Assembly (NCBI GenBank): GCA_015680685.1 | Contig: MNCI01004329.1 | Coordinates: forward strand, 474,269-538,268 | Direction of reading: 5' to 3' | Source of the DNA: Gnetum montanum | Taxonomy: Eukaryota > Streptophyta > Gnetopsida > Gnetales > Gnetaceae | Length of the DNA stretch: 64,000 bases | In this document: positions 12,080 to 22,625 of the stretch, piece after piece | Numbering within the stretch: position 1 is the first letter of the stretch | Layout: each line of letters begins with the position of its first letter | Notes under the pieces: model-generated | Database searches by the model: none | The model's input: the letters and a program-made list of their open reading frames with translations, nothing else | Told to the model about the DNA's origin: nothing | Program-made: the position numbers and the translations under genes

Positions 12080-13062
12080 GGCTACAATCGAACAAAATCT
12101 TCGTAAAGTCGTCTGCTCACACTTTGCTTACGATCCCTTCTTGCTACAACTAGATCCAAATTCATAGTATTGGTAACCTGTTTTGAGCATGAACCATTGG
12201 TGTATAAACAAAGTGCTTGAAACTAACTGATTCTTTCTGCTCGATTGATGTGGAACTTTCCTGAAACGCTGGTGTCAGTATGACATGGAACGCGAAGATC
12301 AGGGCATTAATTTCGTAGATATCGCGCGAGTTACTATCTAAAATGACCTTAAACTAATACATAGCTTATCGCCTCATAATCTGGTTGCATTAACTTTGGT
12401 CTGTACAAAATTTTAAATCCAATTATTTCGACACGCTAGACACGCCACGTTGCATCTTACATCCTATTTCATACGCTAGTATATAGGAAGCCTAGCTTGC
12501 CATTTCTTTTTGCAAACTGTGCATATTTGTAATGGTCCACTAAGACCTGAAACTGGAAACTTCTTTAACACGTGATTTTGACGCAGAAACAAAACAAACA
12601 TTTACCGTTCAACAGATTAGCAGGAAGACAATGTAACAACTTCCGTTTTTGACAATTTTTGCAGGGCTAGTCGCCAATGGACGTATCTTTATCCGCACCC
12701 TTAGTCTTGACAGGGCCACATGGGAAGATCACTAGACAGTTCAATCACACGCTAGTAGGAACAAACCCTTCCGTTTGTGACGCAACCATAGCAATATTTG
12801 AAACATCTCTAGACTGGCCAGAACATCTGGCGATGTAACAGAGGACCCCCTTAGCGAGGTCCCTGTGGTTACGCACAAGGGTGAAAATAAAACTCTGAGG
12901 GTTAGTTCTCTCTTAGACCAATAGATGCAAAGTGACATAACACTAGTTCTCCAAAACAATGCTGCTGTATTCGTGTGGTTATATGAAGACATGCTAGGCT
13001 TAAACTCGAGATTAATACAACACAACATAATCTTAGACCCATGCATCAAATCAATTAGACAA
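12080..13062. other. Spacer between antisense gene and RT, no gene seen
   Basis: This non-coding spacer contains one isolated copy of the ATGACCTTAAACTA motif (12340-12356) that makes up the 7.0-7.5 kb array. The minus-strand ORF at 12741-13118 has no recognisable content and overlaps the start of RT. If the antisense gene is real, its promoter would be here; I see no clear TATA box. Confidence 0.5.
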
Positions 13063-14260
13063 AGGGCATGAAAAATTAAGCCGAAAATTACGCTAACAGT
13101 ACGTAATGAAATCACCAAGTTGTATTAGGCTCGTTTCATTCGCGTGGTCAATTACTCAGACTGGGTGTTCAACATCATAGTTGTTTCTAAGAAAATGGGA
13201 GGTATATGCATCTGCATAGACTTCCGAGATTTGAACAGAGCTACGATTAAGGACAATTTCCTGCTACCGAGTATCGACCAACTGATCGACACAACAGCTG
13301 GTCACGTGCTCCTGTCCTTTATGGATGATTTTTCAGGCTATAATCAAATTCGTATTAACCCAGAGCACCAATTAATCACAACATTAATGACACCATGGGG
13401 AACCTTCTGTTATACCATGATGCCTTTCAGGTTAAAAAACGCTGGAGCAACGTACCAACAAGCCATGACGTACATCTTTAGCGATTATCTCTTAGGGAGA
13501 TTGAACGACTACGTAGATGACATAGCTGTCAAATCTATAAAGTCAGAAGATCATTCAGAAGACCTAGAGTTAGTTCTTAAACAATGTCTTAAACATGACT
13601 TACGACTTAACCCAAAGAAATGCATATTCGGGGTCAAAATCGGACGCATGTTGGGGTTTGTGGTATTAGAGACTGGCATTCGAGTCAACCTTGACAAAGT
13701 TAAGCCATCGTCGATCTAACGCCACCAAGAAACCTCAAAGAACTACGTTGGTTACAGGGCAGGCTTCAGTTGATCAGGTGGTTCATTTTAAAATTAACAG
13801 ATAAATTACACCCTATGCAATATCTTCTGAAGAAGGGTGTTAATTTTGAATAGACCGATGATTGCTAGCATGCATTTGACAATTTAAAAGAAGAACTGCA
13901 ACATTTGCCAATGGTTTTCCTACCACAAAGGGATCAGCCTTTTTACATCTATCTAGCAAATTCAGACATGTCTATAGTTGTGTTACTTTGCCAGAAAAGG
14001 AACGATGGGTCAGAAGCCCCTATCTACTACCTCAGTCACGCTCTATTTGCGTACGAAACAAGGTACAACGAAGTGGAGCATAACTATTTGGCATTGGTTT
14101 TCGCACTAAAAAAATGTAGGCATTATCTCTTCTGCAGTTAGGTCAATATCATTTGCAAAAATAATGTTTTGTGAGCTATCTCAAACAACTTGTATGAAAG
14201 TAGTAGAATAGCTCGCTGGAAGGCTATCACAGCGGAATTCGATTTACATTATGTTGGCCC
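13063..14260 (+). pseudogene. Element A reverse transcriptase-RNase H remnant
   Basis: RT copies the element RNA and RNase H removes it. RT runs from about 13063: a helix before ARFIRVVNYSDW, then CIDFRDLNRAT (13219), FMDDFSGYNQIR (13318) and the catalytic YVDD (13510-13521, intact). A frameshift near 13720 moves the thumb/connection (ELRWLQGRLQLIRWF) into the third frame. RNase H follows at about 13905-14255: PFYIYLANSD, YNEVEHNYLALVFALK, then RIARWKAITAEFDLHYV, after which the sequence jumps to the integrase tail. Motif wording is of Tat/Ogre type. Stops and the frameshift make it inactive. Confidence 0.87.
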
Positions 14261-14632
14261 TTGGAATTACAGGTTCCTTCATTACGGATGGTCCTCTCCA
14301 CGGTTATAAATGAGACTCAGCACAACGAGTCTAGGATCGTGGATTTAGACTCAGTAGAGGAGAAGCGCATCCAAACGCTCGACACCATTGAAAGATATCA
14401 GGATAAGCAAAGACAGAAGCACCGGCACAATCCGCACCAATGACCGATCAAGAAGGGAGACTTAGTTCTCAAGGCCATTTGTGAACCAATAGGCAAGTTC
14501 TTTGCGAACTGGGAAGGCCCTTTCTTGGTCATCGGTGCATATAGTAACGGAGCATTCAAGTTATCAGATATCGAAGGCAATGAGCTACCAAATCCAGTGA
14601 ACCATCTGTATCTCAAACGGTACCACATCTAA
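14261..14632 (+). pseudogene. Element A integrase C-terminal remnant; catalytic core deleted
   Basis: Only the tail of a Tat-type integrase is left: QVPSLRM (14267), the EEKRIQTLDTIERYQDKQR helix region, then PIKKGDLVLK, KFFANWEGPF, GAFKLSDIEG and LPNPVNHLYLKRYHI, ending at TAA 14630-14632. It directly follows the end of RNase H (FDLHYV), so the zinc finger and the whole DDE core, which usually need well over 1 kb, are missing. The deletion breakpoint is within about 14250-14265. Without the core, integration would depend on integrase from another element. Confidence 0.85.
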
Positions 14633-14659
14633 GTGTCGACTCGGCTCAAACTCAGGTAA

Positions 14660-15060
14660 CAAACGTCTGTTACGACGTAAAACTAGCAAAGTTGTAAACG
14701 TTCGCTATGACGTAAAACTGGAAAAGTTGTAAACGTCCGATATGACCTAAAACTAGCAATTCTTGCACACGTTTGCCAAGACACTAAACTAGAAAGGTTC
14801 TGACTGTCCTCCATGATGAGAAACTAGCAAGGTAAGTGCACGTCTGCTGAGACATTAAACTAGCACAGACTTGTCACCGAGTCACGACATAAAACTGACA
14901 TCCACAGCACAGTCTGCTAAGACCATAAACTAGCCTTTTCATCATCCGCTACGACGTAAAACTAGCAGATTTCAGTCTACCCAGACGTTAAACTGGGACC
15001 ACAGTCTGCTGAGACTTAAAACCAGCAACAATGGTCAACCAGGACCCAAAACTGGAATCT
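14660..15060 (+). repeat. Degenerate tandem array with GACGTAAAACTAGCA core
   Basis: About twelve diverged units of roughly 26-45 bp share ACRTAAAACTAGCA; the TAAACT-type cores fall near 14680, 14714, 14751, 14788, 14821, 14866, 14892, 14928, 14957, 14990, 15019 and 15046. The array starts just after the integrase stop codon. The core resembles that of the 7.0-7.5 kb array (TTAAACTAGCAATTTC there, AAAACTAGCAATTCTT here). Confidence 0.8.
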
Positions 15061-16212
15061 GTCAATAGGTAACCCATGAACCAAGCAAGCGTGATCACTC
15101 TTACACTGCATCCCTACCAGGTGGAGCAGGTAAGGTGTTGGAATAGATGCAACGTCGTTACCCCATCGGCATCCTATTGATTCCTTGGACATGTCGAAAG
15201 GCATACTATTGACCCCTTGGAGATGTTGCTAGGATAGCCACTTCGTAATTGCAACTCCTGGGATCAACTTCATCGCTTGGGGCTCTGAAGAAACTGTAGT
15301 CATCCATAGTCTCAGCGACCTCCATCCATCACCGTCACCAAGTTCTGGCCGAGCAGATTCATCTAACATGTTCTTTGCATAGTCCTTAAGCAAGATGAAT
15401 CTGATTGTCGACGGTAACTCCATGAATCGCGGCATCAACATTGGCACCCTTGCTCCTTGCTACGGTGCTTGTTTCAACAGCCTCCCTCCTTAGCAATCAG
15501 GACGTTTGTTTCTGGCTCTCTGTTCTTTGTTTTGTTTGGCAGGTTACTTATTATGACAACATCGATCGAGAACACTTTCATTGGAAGGTGAGGTATTACG
15601 GCGCTCTGAGGTGGCCGCTCAGACTATTCTGGCTACTTAGAAGTGCAAACCCTACCTCTCCCTCCATTGGATGCTTTACTTGGTTTTCCTCTTTCCTTAT
15701 CCTTACAATTATCCTTACCTTCGTCTCTGCTTGTATCGAATGTGAGCATTAAGTTAATCCTTTTGCATCATCATGTCCATGAATAGGCGTAACGCAGCTC
15801 AACTTGTGGGATGCCATCTACATTTTTTTCAAAAAAAAATAGAGCGCAGGGGGTAACACTTGGTAAAATAGATGTAAAACAACTCATCTAGGCCATGCGG
15901 GCATAACACAACTTGTCCTTGCAAGCCCCCCACCATATGTAGTATGTCGACGTAACCTTTCGCAAACACATTAGCGAAAGGACGTAAAGACTTGTTCGGA
16001 AAAGCTTCATGTTCATGTATTTGAGTCTTCCCCAAACCTACCATCTCTAACTCCTATAAGACCCCTCCTATATCCTATGACCTTCCATCCTTGCACTTCT
16101 AAGTTTGACAGAATGACATTTGAGCAGTCTTCGACAGATGTTGTTGATGCCTTTACCTTTTCAATGTTTCGTATTCTTTATCAACGTCTTTTGGGCAAGC
16201 CCTCTAAACATC
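15061..16212 (+). other. Element A 3' untranslated region with one hydrophobic open frame
   Basis: No known domain is seen. An open frame at 15441-15752 (first codon TTG, no clear ATG) has two hydrophobic stretches around a short polar middle (YYDNIDREHFHWKVRYYG). It could be an env-like or accessory remnant, or chance; nothing in the sequence decides this. A run of A follows T at 15821-15840. Confidence 0.35.
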
Positions 16213-16226
16213 AACAAAGAGGGGCC
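16213..16226 (+). promoter_or_regulatory. Polypurine tract of element A
   Basis: AACAAAGAGGGGCC ends two bases before the TG of the 3' LTR (16229), the position where plus-strand DNA synthesis is primed. Confidence 0.75.
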
Positions 16227-16228
16227 AT

Positions 16229-17458
16229 TGAAACACTGTGCAAATTTCGAGGCCTCGGCGGTTCAGCAAAAAAGCTGGTGTCTTAGGTAAAGGGGTTGCA
16301 ATAAGGCGTGGCACAGCAAGTTTCTTTTCAGATTAAAGGCCTGTTCTGCCACGCTGCGCGGCATAGCATAGATAAATTCTAGAAGACAACGTAAAACGAC
16401 GAGTGCACAGTGGCAAGCTTTCAAGTTTGCAAAATATCTATGTTTCGAGAACCTTAGCTTTTTTTGGCATATTATGCTGCATTACGCAACATAGCGTAAT
16501 GCAGCGTAATGTTAGAAAGTAATTTACCACAACATCAAATTACACTATGAAGCGTAATCTGGCGTGGTGCAACGTAATATAAGCATCGGTAGTCCATGCG
16601 GCGTAATATGCTCTCCAGAGTACTGTAGCGTAATCAAGAAATTGCCTGTCGCCAAAGCTTCAACAAGAGCGGTTTACGCTGCATTACGCTTTAGAGCATA
16701 AGGCAATGTGGCACCGCAGACCTCAACAACCACCACATCAAGTCAATGACATTTTGCAAATTCAGGACACACGTCACCTAAACCGCGTTTTTCTCCTGAC
16801 CCTAACCTTATAAATGCTTCAGTTGATGAAAATCAAAAGAGACGTGGGCAAAATTTTTTCTCTTACAAGATTGGCAAAAGAGCAAAAAGAGAATCGACGA
16901 TCGTGAGAACATCGGAGGTGATTGACAAGAACTCTTGATCAGAAATAATCGGTTACCAGATATTCTCCCCTGGGTCCGACATCCTTGCACCCAGATTGGC
17001 TAGAACAAGGTAGATTGATCCTCGCCTGTTTCATCTTTAGATAACTTTCTTGTTATTGGTATGTGCTTCGTCCAAACCGAAGCCCGCTTGAAATCATTGT
17101 ATCAAACATATTATTTTCATAAATTAAATCCCAGGTCTTATGATCGTATTCCCTACAAAATCTAATCCCTTGCATCCTAGTTGTATGGATTTGGTAATCT
17201 CATCTAAATCGTTTACATTGTTTTCAATTGCTTTCGGGATTAACAATATTGCATCGCCTTAAAAGAATCTTCATTTTGCCATCAAATTATTACAAAAATT
17301 TTACTAATTAAGTAAGTCCCTGTCTGATCGACAAGACCGTTCAGGGCACTTCGGATTCGTTTTCCCTCCAGCACGGTCCTCGCACGGATCCGGGGTTAAA
17401 ACTGTGTACGGCGACTTCTGTTCGGTATTTCCAGCGACCGACGTTTTCCATTGTTACA
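16229..17458 (+). repeat. Element A 3' LTR
   Basis: Starts TGAAACACTGTG, ends CATTGTTACA, is 1230 bp long and collinear with 1675-2904 with no net length change. Its TATAAAT is at 16809-16815. It carries the same GCGTAAT/ATTACGC cluster. Confidence 0.95.
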
Positions 17459-17463
17459 GCTTT
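17459..17463. repeat. Target-site duplication GCTTT, right copy (element A)
   Basis: This matches 1670-1674 exactly and directly follows the terminal CA. Beyond it the B1 minus-strand RT frame resumes. Confidence 0.9.
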
Positions 17464-18330
17464 CATTTTAGAGTTTGGAATGCTCGTTCACATTCCCTGG
17501 TCCACTCAAAAGGTACGTCCTTCTTTGTTAGGTCTACCAATGGTCTTGCAATCTTGGAGAAATTCTCAATGAATCTCCTATAGTAGCTAGTGTGTCCAAG
17601 GAATGACTGAATGTCTTTGACATTTTTCGGTTGATGGGTGATTCCTTGGATAATCCTCATTTAATCTGGGTCTACCTTTATTCCTGCATGTGAAACCTTA
17701 TGCCCAAGTACTATGCCTTCTTAGACCATTAAATGGCTTTTCTACCAATTGAGCCTTAGATTGGTTTCTAAGCATATTTTCAAGACTTGCTGTAATCGGT
17801 CCAAGACTTGATCAAAACTTGTTCCATAGGTAGAGAATTCATCCATAAAGACTTCCACTCCGTTCCCTATCTACTATTGGAATATGCTTAAATGTAGGCA
17901 TTGAAATGTGGTAGGAGCATTACACAAGACAAACGACATTTTTTTATATGCAAACGTTCCCCAAGGACTAGTGAACGTTGTCTTGGCTTGGTCTTTTGGG
18001 GCTATATGTATTTGGTTGTATCCGCTATAGCTACCCAGGAAATTGTAATAGCGATGCCCTGTTATGATGTCTAAGACTTGGTTAACGAATGGCAACAGAA
18101 AGTGATCCTTAAATGTTGCCATGTTCAGCAGCCTAAAATCTATGCACACCCTCCATTTACCTCCCTTTTTAGGCACGATTACTAGAGGGTTAACCCATTC
18201 GCTATCAGCAATGGGATATATGAACCCAACCTTAAGAAGCTGTTCTATTTCTTGTTTTACTACTTACTTCAATTTTGGGTTCAATCGCCTCTACGGTTAT
18301 TTTTGAGGTTTCATGGAGGGGTTAGTGTAA
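17464..18330 (-). pseudogene. B1 reverse transcriptase remnant
   Basis: Reading minus strand from about 18330: the RT N-terminal part (GFIYPIADSEWV, VPKKGGKWRVCIDFRLLNMA), SYSGYNQIHIAPKDQAKTTF, YKKMSFVLCNAPTTFQ, the catalytic region near 17840, then [20 protein letters not shown] and CERAFQTLK ending at 17464. There are stops and small indels between about 17660 and 17880. The residues on either side of element A (TLK here, LVETPILQ at about 1650) are adjacent in B2 and B4. Confidence 0.87.
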
Positions 18331-19400
18331 ATCCTATGTTGGCATATCCTAGGATCTATTCCAGTTAATTCGGGATATGACTAGGCAAAGACTTTTGACT
18401 ACTTGTTTATTACCTTTAGCAGTCTTACTTTTTGTTTGGAAGCAAGTCTTGCGTTGATGTTTACCAGTTTTCCATTTTCAAGAATCATATATTCCAGACT
18501 GATGGGCAATTGTTTCAATTCTAGGGGCTCTTGTTTGAATTTTTCAGGAATTTCCAACTTGCCCCATTTGATGTTTTCAAGGTTAAGGCTTGGAAGTTGG
18601 TAACGGATTTGCTCTAGTGTGTCTATGCTTTCGATGTAAGTGCAAGTGATTCCCTCAATTAGTTCCATGCACATTAGTGAGTTGCTCTCTTGATCAGCTA
18701 TCAACCACTGGGTGTCTTCTTTTCGTGTGGCTATTACATATAAGCACTTGTGTATGTTAATGTTTTGTGCACACCAGTTGCATGTAGGCAATGCTAAACT
18801 TTGCACAACCCATGATCTATGCAAGTAATTGCATCTTGTATCACTGTATGCGATGCATGGAACCTTCTTCTTCTCAATCTTTCCAAAATTATTCTCCTTA
18901 GATATTTCCAGGGAAAGATCGCAGATTCCTAAGAATGCATCTAAAGTACTTTGCCATGCCCTTTCCATTATTATTGGGAAGTTCCCTTTACCGTTATTCA
19001 CTTGTATGACTAGGAAATTAGTTGGGTATGACCACCCATACATAATGGTGACGATGTCCTCCACTAGTCCCAAGGGAACATTGATGGACTAGTCGGCCAG
19101 CTCTAGGTGAATATTGCTCTTCTTTAATGGAGGTAGGTTCCAGGCTTTATACATTTCTTGCGATATTAAGTTGACTCCAGAACTTGAATCCAGAAGAGCT
19201 TTGCATGGCTCATTCCTAGTGATTTGGAGATAGATTAGAGGGATTCCAGGATCAGAGAATTTCCTGGGAAGGTGGCCAACCTTGATCCAGTTAGTAACGG
19301 CATGTATTAACATAACCGTATGCGTTGAGATTGGTGTTTGGTTCAAAGGGAGCTCTAAAGCTTTATTTGATGGGGAGGCGTTCAGAGGTTCAACCACTTG
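18331..19400 (-). pseudogene. B1 protease and linker remnant
   Basis: The retropepsin active site aligns to B2 and B4, but DSG has become DSS (ALLDSSSGVNLISQEMY, about 19160-19210). It is followed by LPPLKKSNIHLELAD, the flap region and IIMERAW near 18960, where B2 and B4 have IIMGRAW. The linker to RT continues in frame at 18399-19073 with unusually few stops for this copy. Loss of the Gly after the catalytic Asp-Ser should disable the enzyme. Confidence 0.8.
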
Positions 19401-21491
19401 TGTTTTAAAGGCTTGGTTGGACTGTTGGTTTTGAAGAAAGGTCTTTTCTTCATACGGTTGTTAGAACCAACAGTGGGTTAAGGATTTATAGCCCTTATGA
19501 CATTGTGTTGCTGTGGCTATGTAGGGAGTTCCCCTTACATTGCTGGAGCAGGTGGTAATGGAGCTACTGGTGTGAGAGCTGCGGATGGGTTTGAAGGATG
19601 GTATATTTGTCAGTATCTCCCCTAGGAGAAGGAGTTCTATAATACTCACGGGCTTGGTAGTGATGTTGTGGTGTAACGTGACTAATAGAGTCACATAGAG
19701 AGATTGGATGCTGGACGTAGTAGCCATATGGGTTAGGTTTCTTGTATGGGTATTGTTGCCTTGGTGGTGGCATCCCCCATGACTATGGGTATTTCCACTG
19801 TTGATGTTGCTTAACGGGTTGTGGTGGAGTTCCACTTGGATAATATGTTGAAGGTTGGTGGAACTGCCTTGGGTTACCTCGGGGATAAGGTAATTTTTGG
19901 GGTGCTTGTTGTTTATTTAGTCATGTGTTGAGTGCATACATCCCAAACTCTTGTAGAAGTCAGATCACTGGGCAACATCCCTTAGGATGGTCGTATTGGC
20001 ATATCTTGCATCCACTATCATTGTCCATGTCTGAATCCACAACCTCTTCTATGATGGCCATTTTTCCCTTACCCTTGTTACGTGCATTTTCCACTTCTCT
20101 CTTTTTATTTTTGTCGCGATTACTACCTCGCTTCCTAGACTCCTCTACAATTTTAAGAATAGTTTCAAACCTACTATCCAGGGAGTCCCACATTTGGTCT
20201 ACCTTTGCCGATACTTCTGATGTTAAATTTTGGAGAGACAAAGTTTTCGTATTCACCATCTCTTCGAGTGGCTCCTCTTCCTCCTCACAAAATCTCACTC
20301 CCCTTTTTTAGAGGGAAGGATCTCAGTTGTATTCTTCTACACTTTCTCTCTTTCATAGCTCACCTTCTTCTTTGGAAACTTACTCTAGAAGTCTATGAAT
20401 TTGATGAGACCTAAGCTCCAATAACCTTCCTTGGGCGTACGTCCCAAGGGTTCTTCTTGTTTCATGCCTAAGTCCATCCATGAGATGGCGTAGTTGATCC
20501 CACTGCGAATAACCATGGCTAGGGCAACGATGTAACAGTGCGTAATAGCGGCCCCATGGAAACATCCAAGGGTTCATGATTTCCTTGCTTCCATCCTTGG
20601 ATTTGCTTTTGTAGGTTAGACACTCAGGAGTACGTTTGGTACTTATCATTGAATAGTTCTAACATTGTACTCCACTTCTGAATGGATTCCAGTTCTAAGG
20701 ACCAATACGAACTTTCAGCTTCTTTCACTAGTGTCCTTGGGAACAAATTCAATTTTTGCCATTCGTTTTCTATGTTTTGCATGGCACATGCATCGTGGAA
20801 TGCTTGTAAATGATTTTGAGGATCAACATTGTATCCCCCTTCAAATCGTGGGATTTTTTTCATGTCTAACCTCTTGATCCTACTATCCTTTTGGTGCCTT
20901 GTTGAAATTCTTATAGCCTTCGTTATATTTAGCATGCTGTTAGTTGCGAGTAGGGGTTCTTTGTGATTGTCTCGTTCATAATGTCTATGGTGTCTACGCG
21001 GTTCCCTACTCTCCCTTCTTCTATGCCTTGATTCTTTAGAGTGCCCTCGTCCTCGTTCTCAACTGTCTCATTGATGACTTTCACTTCGTTTTCCCTTATC
21101 CTCATGATTGGTTTTCCTATGACTGTGTCCGAACACTGAAGGAGAGGGTGAAGATGATGATGAAGGTGAAGAAGAAGGAGAACCATCACCATGATGGTGT
21201 TTTCTTCCTTCTCTTCGGTGGTCTCAACCTTGATCGTGATCATGATCTGAACATCCATCCTTATTGTGTGTTCATGTTCCTCGTTGAAGACTTCGTGTTC
21301 GTGGGTATCAGAACCAGGGTTGTGAATAGTGGAGTAGAGGTTCTAATACACTACCTCCTGACCAATGTTAGGAGTAGGAACATCGTTTTGTGGGGAACCT
21401 GTTGGGGTAGGTTCACCATCCTCAATTTCACTTAAAACGTGTAGAGCGTCATGGGGCCATTTACCCTTCAAAGATGTATGGTATCTCTCCT
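19401..21491 (-). pseudogene. B1 gag remnant
   Basis: Minus strand: charged His/Arg/Ser-rich N-terminal part (21000-21490), capsid-like core (IPRFEGGYNVDPQNHLQAF and CAMQNIENEWQKLNLFPRTL, 20690-20860; RHLMDGLRHETRRTLGTYAQ near 20430-20500), a coiled segment (20180-20300), a CKICQYDHPKGCC knuckle (C-x2-C-x3-H-x3-C) near 19980, and a Pro/Gln/Tyr-rich tail with PPPRQQYPYKKPNPYGYYVQ near 19710-19770. It runs right into the N gap. Frameshifts and stops are present. Confidence 0.8.
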
Positions 21492-22107
21492 NNNNNNNNN
21501 NNNNNNNNNNNNNNNNNNNNNNNNNNNNNNNNNNNNNNNNNNNNNNNNNNNNNNNNNNNNNNNNNNNNNNNNNNNNNNNNNNNNNNNNNNNNNNNNNNNN
21601 NNNNNNNNNNNNNNNNNNNNNNNNNNNNNNNNNNNNNNNNNNNNNNNNNNNNNNNNNNNNNNNNNNNNNNNNNNNNNNNNNNNNNNNNNNNNNNNNNNNN
21701 NNNNNNNNNNNNNNNNNNNNNNNNNNNNNNNNNNNNNNNNNNNNNNNNNNNNNNNNNNNNNNNNNNNNNNNNNNNNNNNNNNNNNNNNNNNNNNNNNNNN
21801 NNNNNNNNNNNNNNNNNNNNNNNNNNNNNNNNNNNNNNNNNNNNNNNNNNNNNNNNNNNNNNNNNNNNNNNNNNNNNNNNNNNNNNNNNNNNNNNNNNNN
21901 NNNNNNNNNNNNNNNNNNNNNNNNNNNNNNNNNNNNNNNNNNNNNNNNNNNNNNNNNNNNNNNNNNNNNNNNNNNNNNNNNNNNNNNNNNNNNNNNNNNN
22001 NNNNNNNNNNNNNNNNNNNNNNNNNNNNNNNNNNNNNNNNNNNNNNNNNNNNNNNNNNNNNNNNNNNNNNNNNNNNNNNNNNNNNNNNNNNNNNNNNNNN
22101 NNNNNNN
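21492..22107. other. Assembly gap of 616 N
   Basis: All bases are N. By comparison with B2 and B4, the gap should hold the B1 gag start, leader, primer-binding site and the inner end of its 5' LTR. Confidence 0.97.
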
Positions 22108-22625
22108 ATCCATTCCCACTTGTCATACACATCCTGAACTAATGCAACGCTGCTGGGATTACCAAATGCTAATTGTTACTGGGTTACCAAGTGCTAACAT
22201 GCATGCTCGAAGCGGTCGTACTGAGTGTATTTAACTAAGGGGGTTGAAGGTTCAGAGAAATATTAATTAACTAGGAAAGAATTAAATAATAATTAATTAC
22301 TAATTAGCTTAATTTGTATCCTGCAAGGTTTATCATAAAGTTCGTCTTTATTTTCGTACACAAAATTGTGCTCAGGTACAAATTGCTCGAATAAAGATCC
22401 ATTCACTCTATGACTCCTACTGCAGGCACATAAAAATAATTCTAACTCTAGAATGACAAAACTGCAAGAGTCTGACTAAGGGTCTAAATCTAATTATTTT
22501 GAAACCAAGGGTGCTGCCTCTTATTTATAGAAGATGAGGCAGGACGTGATATCACGGATGCGATATCGTGTGGTGGATGTGATATTGCGTGCATGATATT
22601 GCATACACGATATTGTGGTTCATCA
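22108..22625 (-). repeat. B1 5' LTR (inner end lost in gap)
   Basis: Read on the minus strand it begins TGATGAACCAC at 22625 and carries five spaced GATATC-like palindromes (22545-22615), TATAAAT at 22529-22523, and the conserved AATAAAGA with TTCGTACACAAA region near 22350. It matches the solo LTR and the B2-B4 LTRs. The outer flank (22626 on) is LINE sequence. Confidence 0.87.
22523..22529 (-). promoter_or_regulatory. TATA box of B1 5' LTR
   Basis: TATAAAT (minus strand) is followed by AAGAGGC, exactly as in the B2 and B4 LTRs, just downstream of the GATATC-like palindromes. Confidence 0.7.

Larger units (their letters stand above)
1675..17458 (+). mobile_element. Complete Tat/Ogre-like Ty3 LTR retrotransposon A (15784 bp)
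   Basis: Bounded by two 1230-bp LTRs (TG...CA) and a GCTTT duplication, it sits inside B1. Plus-strand order is LTR, leader, gag-protease in one frame, tandem repeats, a long antisense gene, RT-RNase H, integrase tail, tandem repeats, polypurine tract, LTR. RT and integrase sequences (YVDD in RT; QVPSLRM, KFFANWEGPF and LPNPVNHLYLKRY in the integrase tail) are of Tat/Ogre type. A non-coding interval between protease and RT recalls Ogre. The integrase core is deleted and all ORFs carry stops, so the copy is non-autonomous. The LTRs show about 30 differences in their first 230 bp by eye, mostly transitions, so the insertion is old. Confidence 0.93.
1..22625 (-). mobile_element. Athila-like Ty3 LTR retrotransposon B1, left part outside window, split by element A
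   Basis: Read on the minus strand, the order is 5' LTR (22625 down to the N gap), gag, protease, RT, then an interruption by element A, then RNase H and integrase to position 1. The 3' UTR and 3' LTR lie beyond the left edge. Its parts align with the plus-strand copies B2 and B4. The 5' LTR abuts an L1 LINE at 22625/22626, so B1 inserted into that LINE. Both protease and integrase have lost catalytic residues, so the copy is dead. Assignment to the Athila group rests on the tRNA-Asp-type PBS of its sister copies and on the FMDD-type RT of the family. Confidence 0.88.

Noticed and set aside
12741-13118. 125-codon minus-strand frame before RT, as a first exon of the antisense gene
   Set aside because: It has no splice donor in a fitting place and no resemblance to the rest; the exon starting at 12079 is a better start.
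21343-22234. Open frames of 220-290 codons across the N gap
   Set aside because: They are produced only by unknown bases and carry no information.
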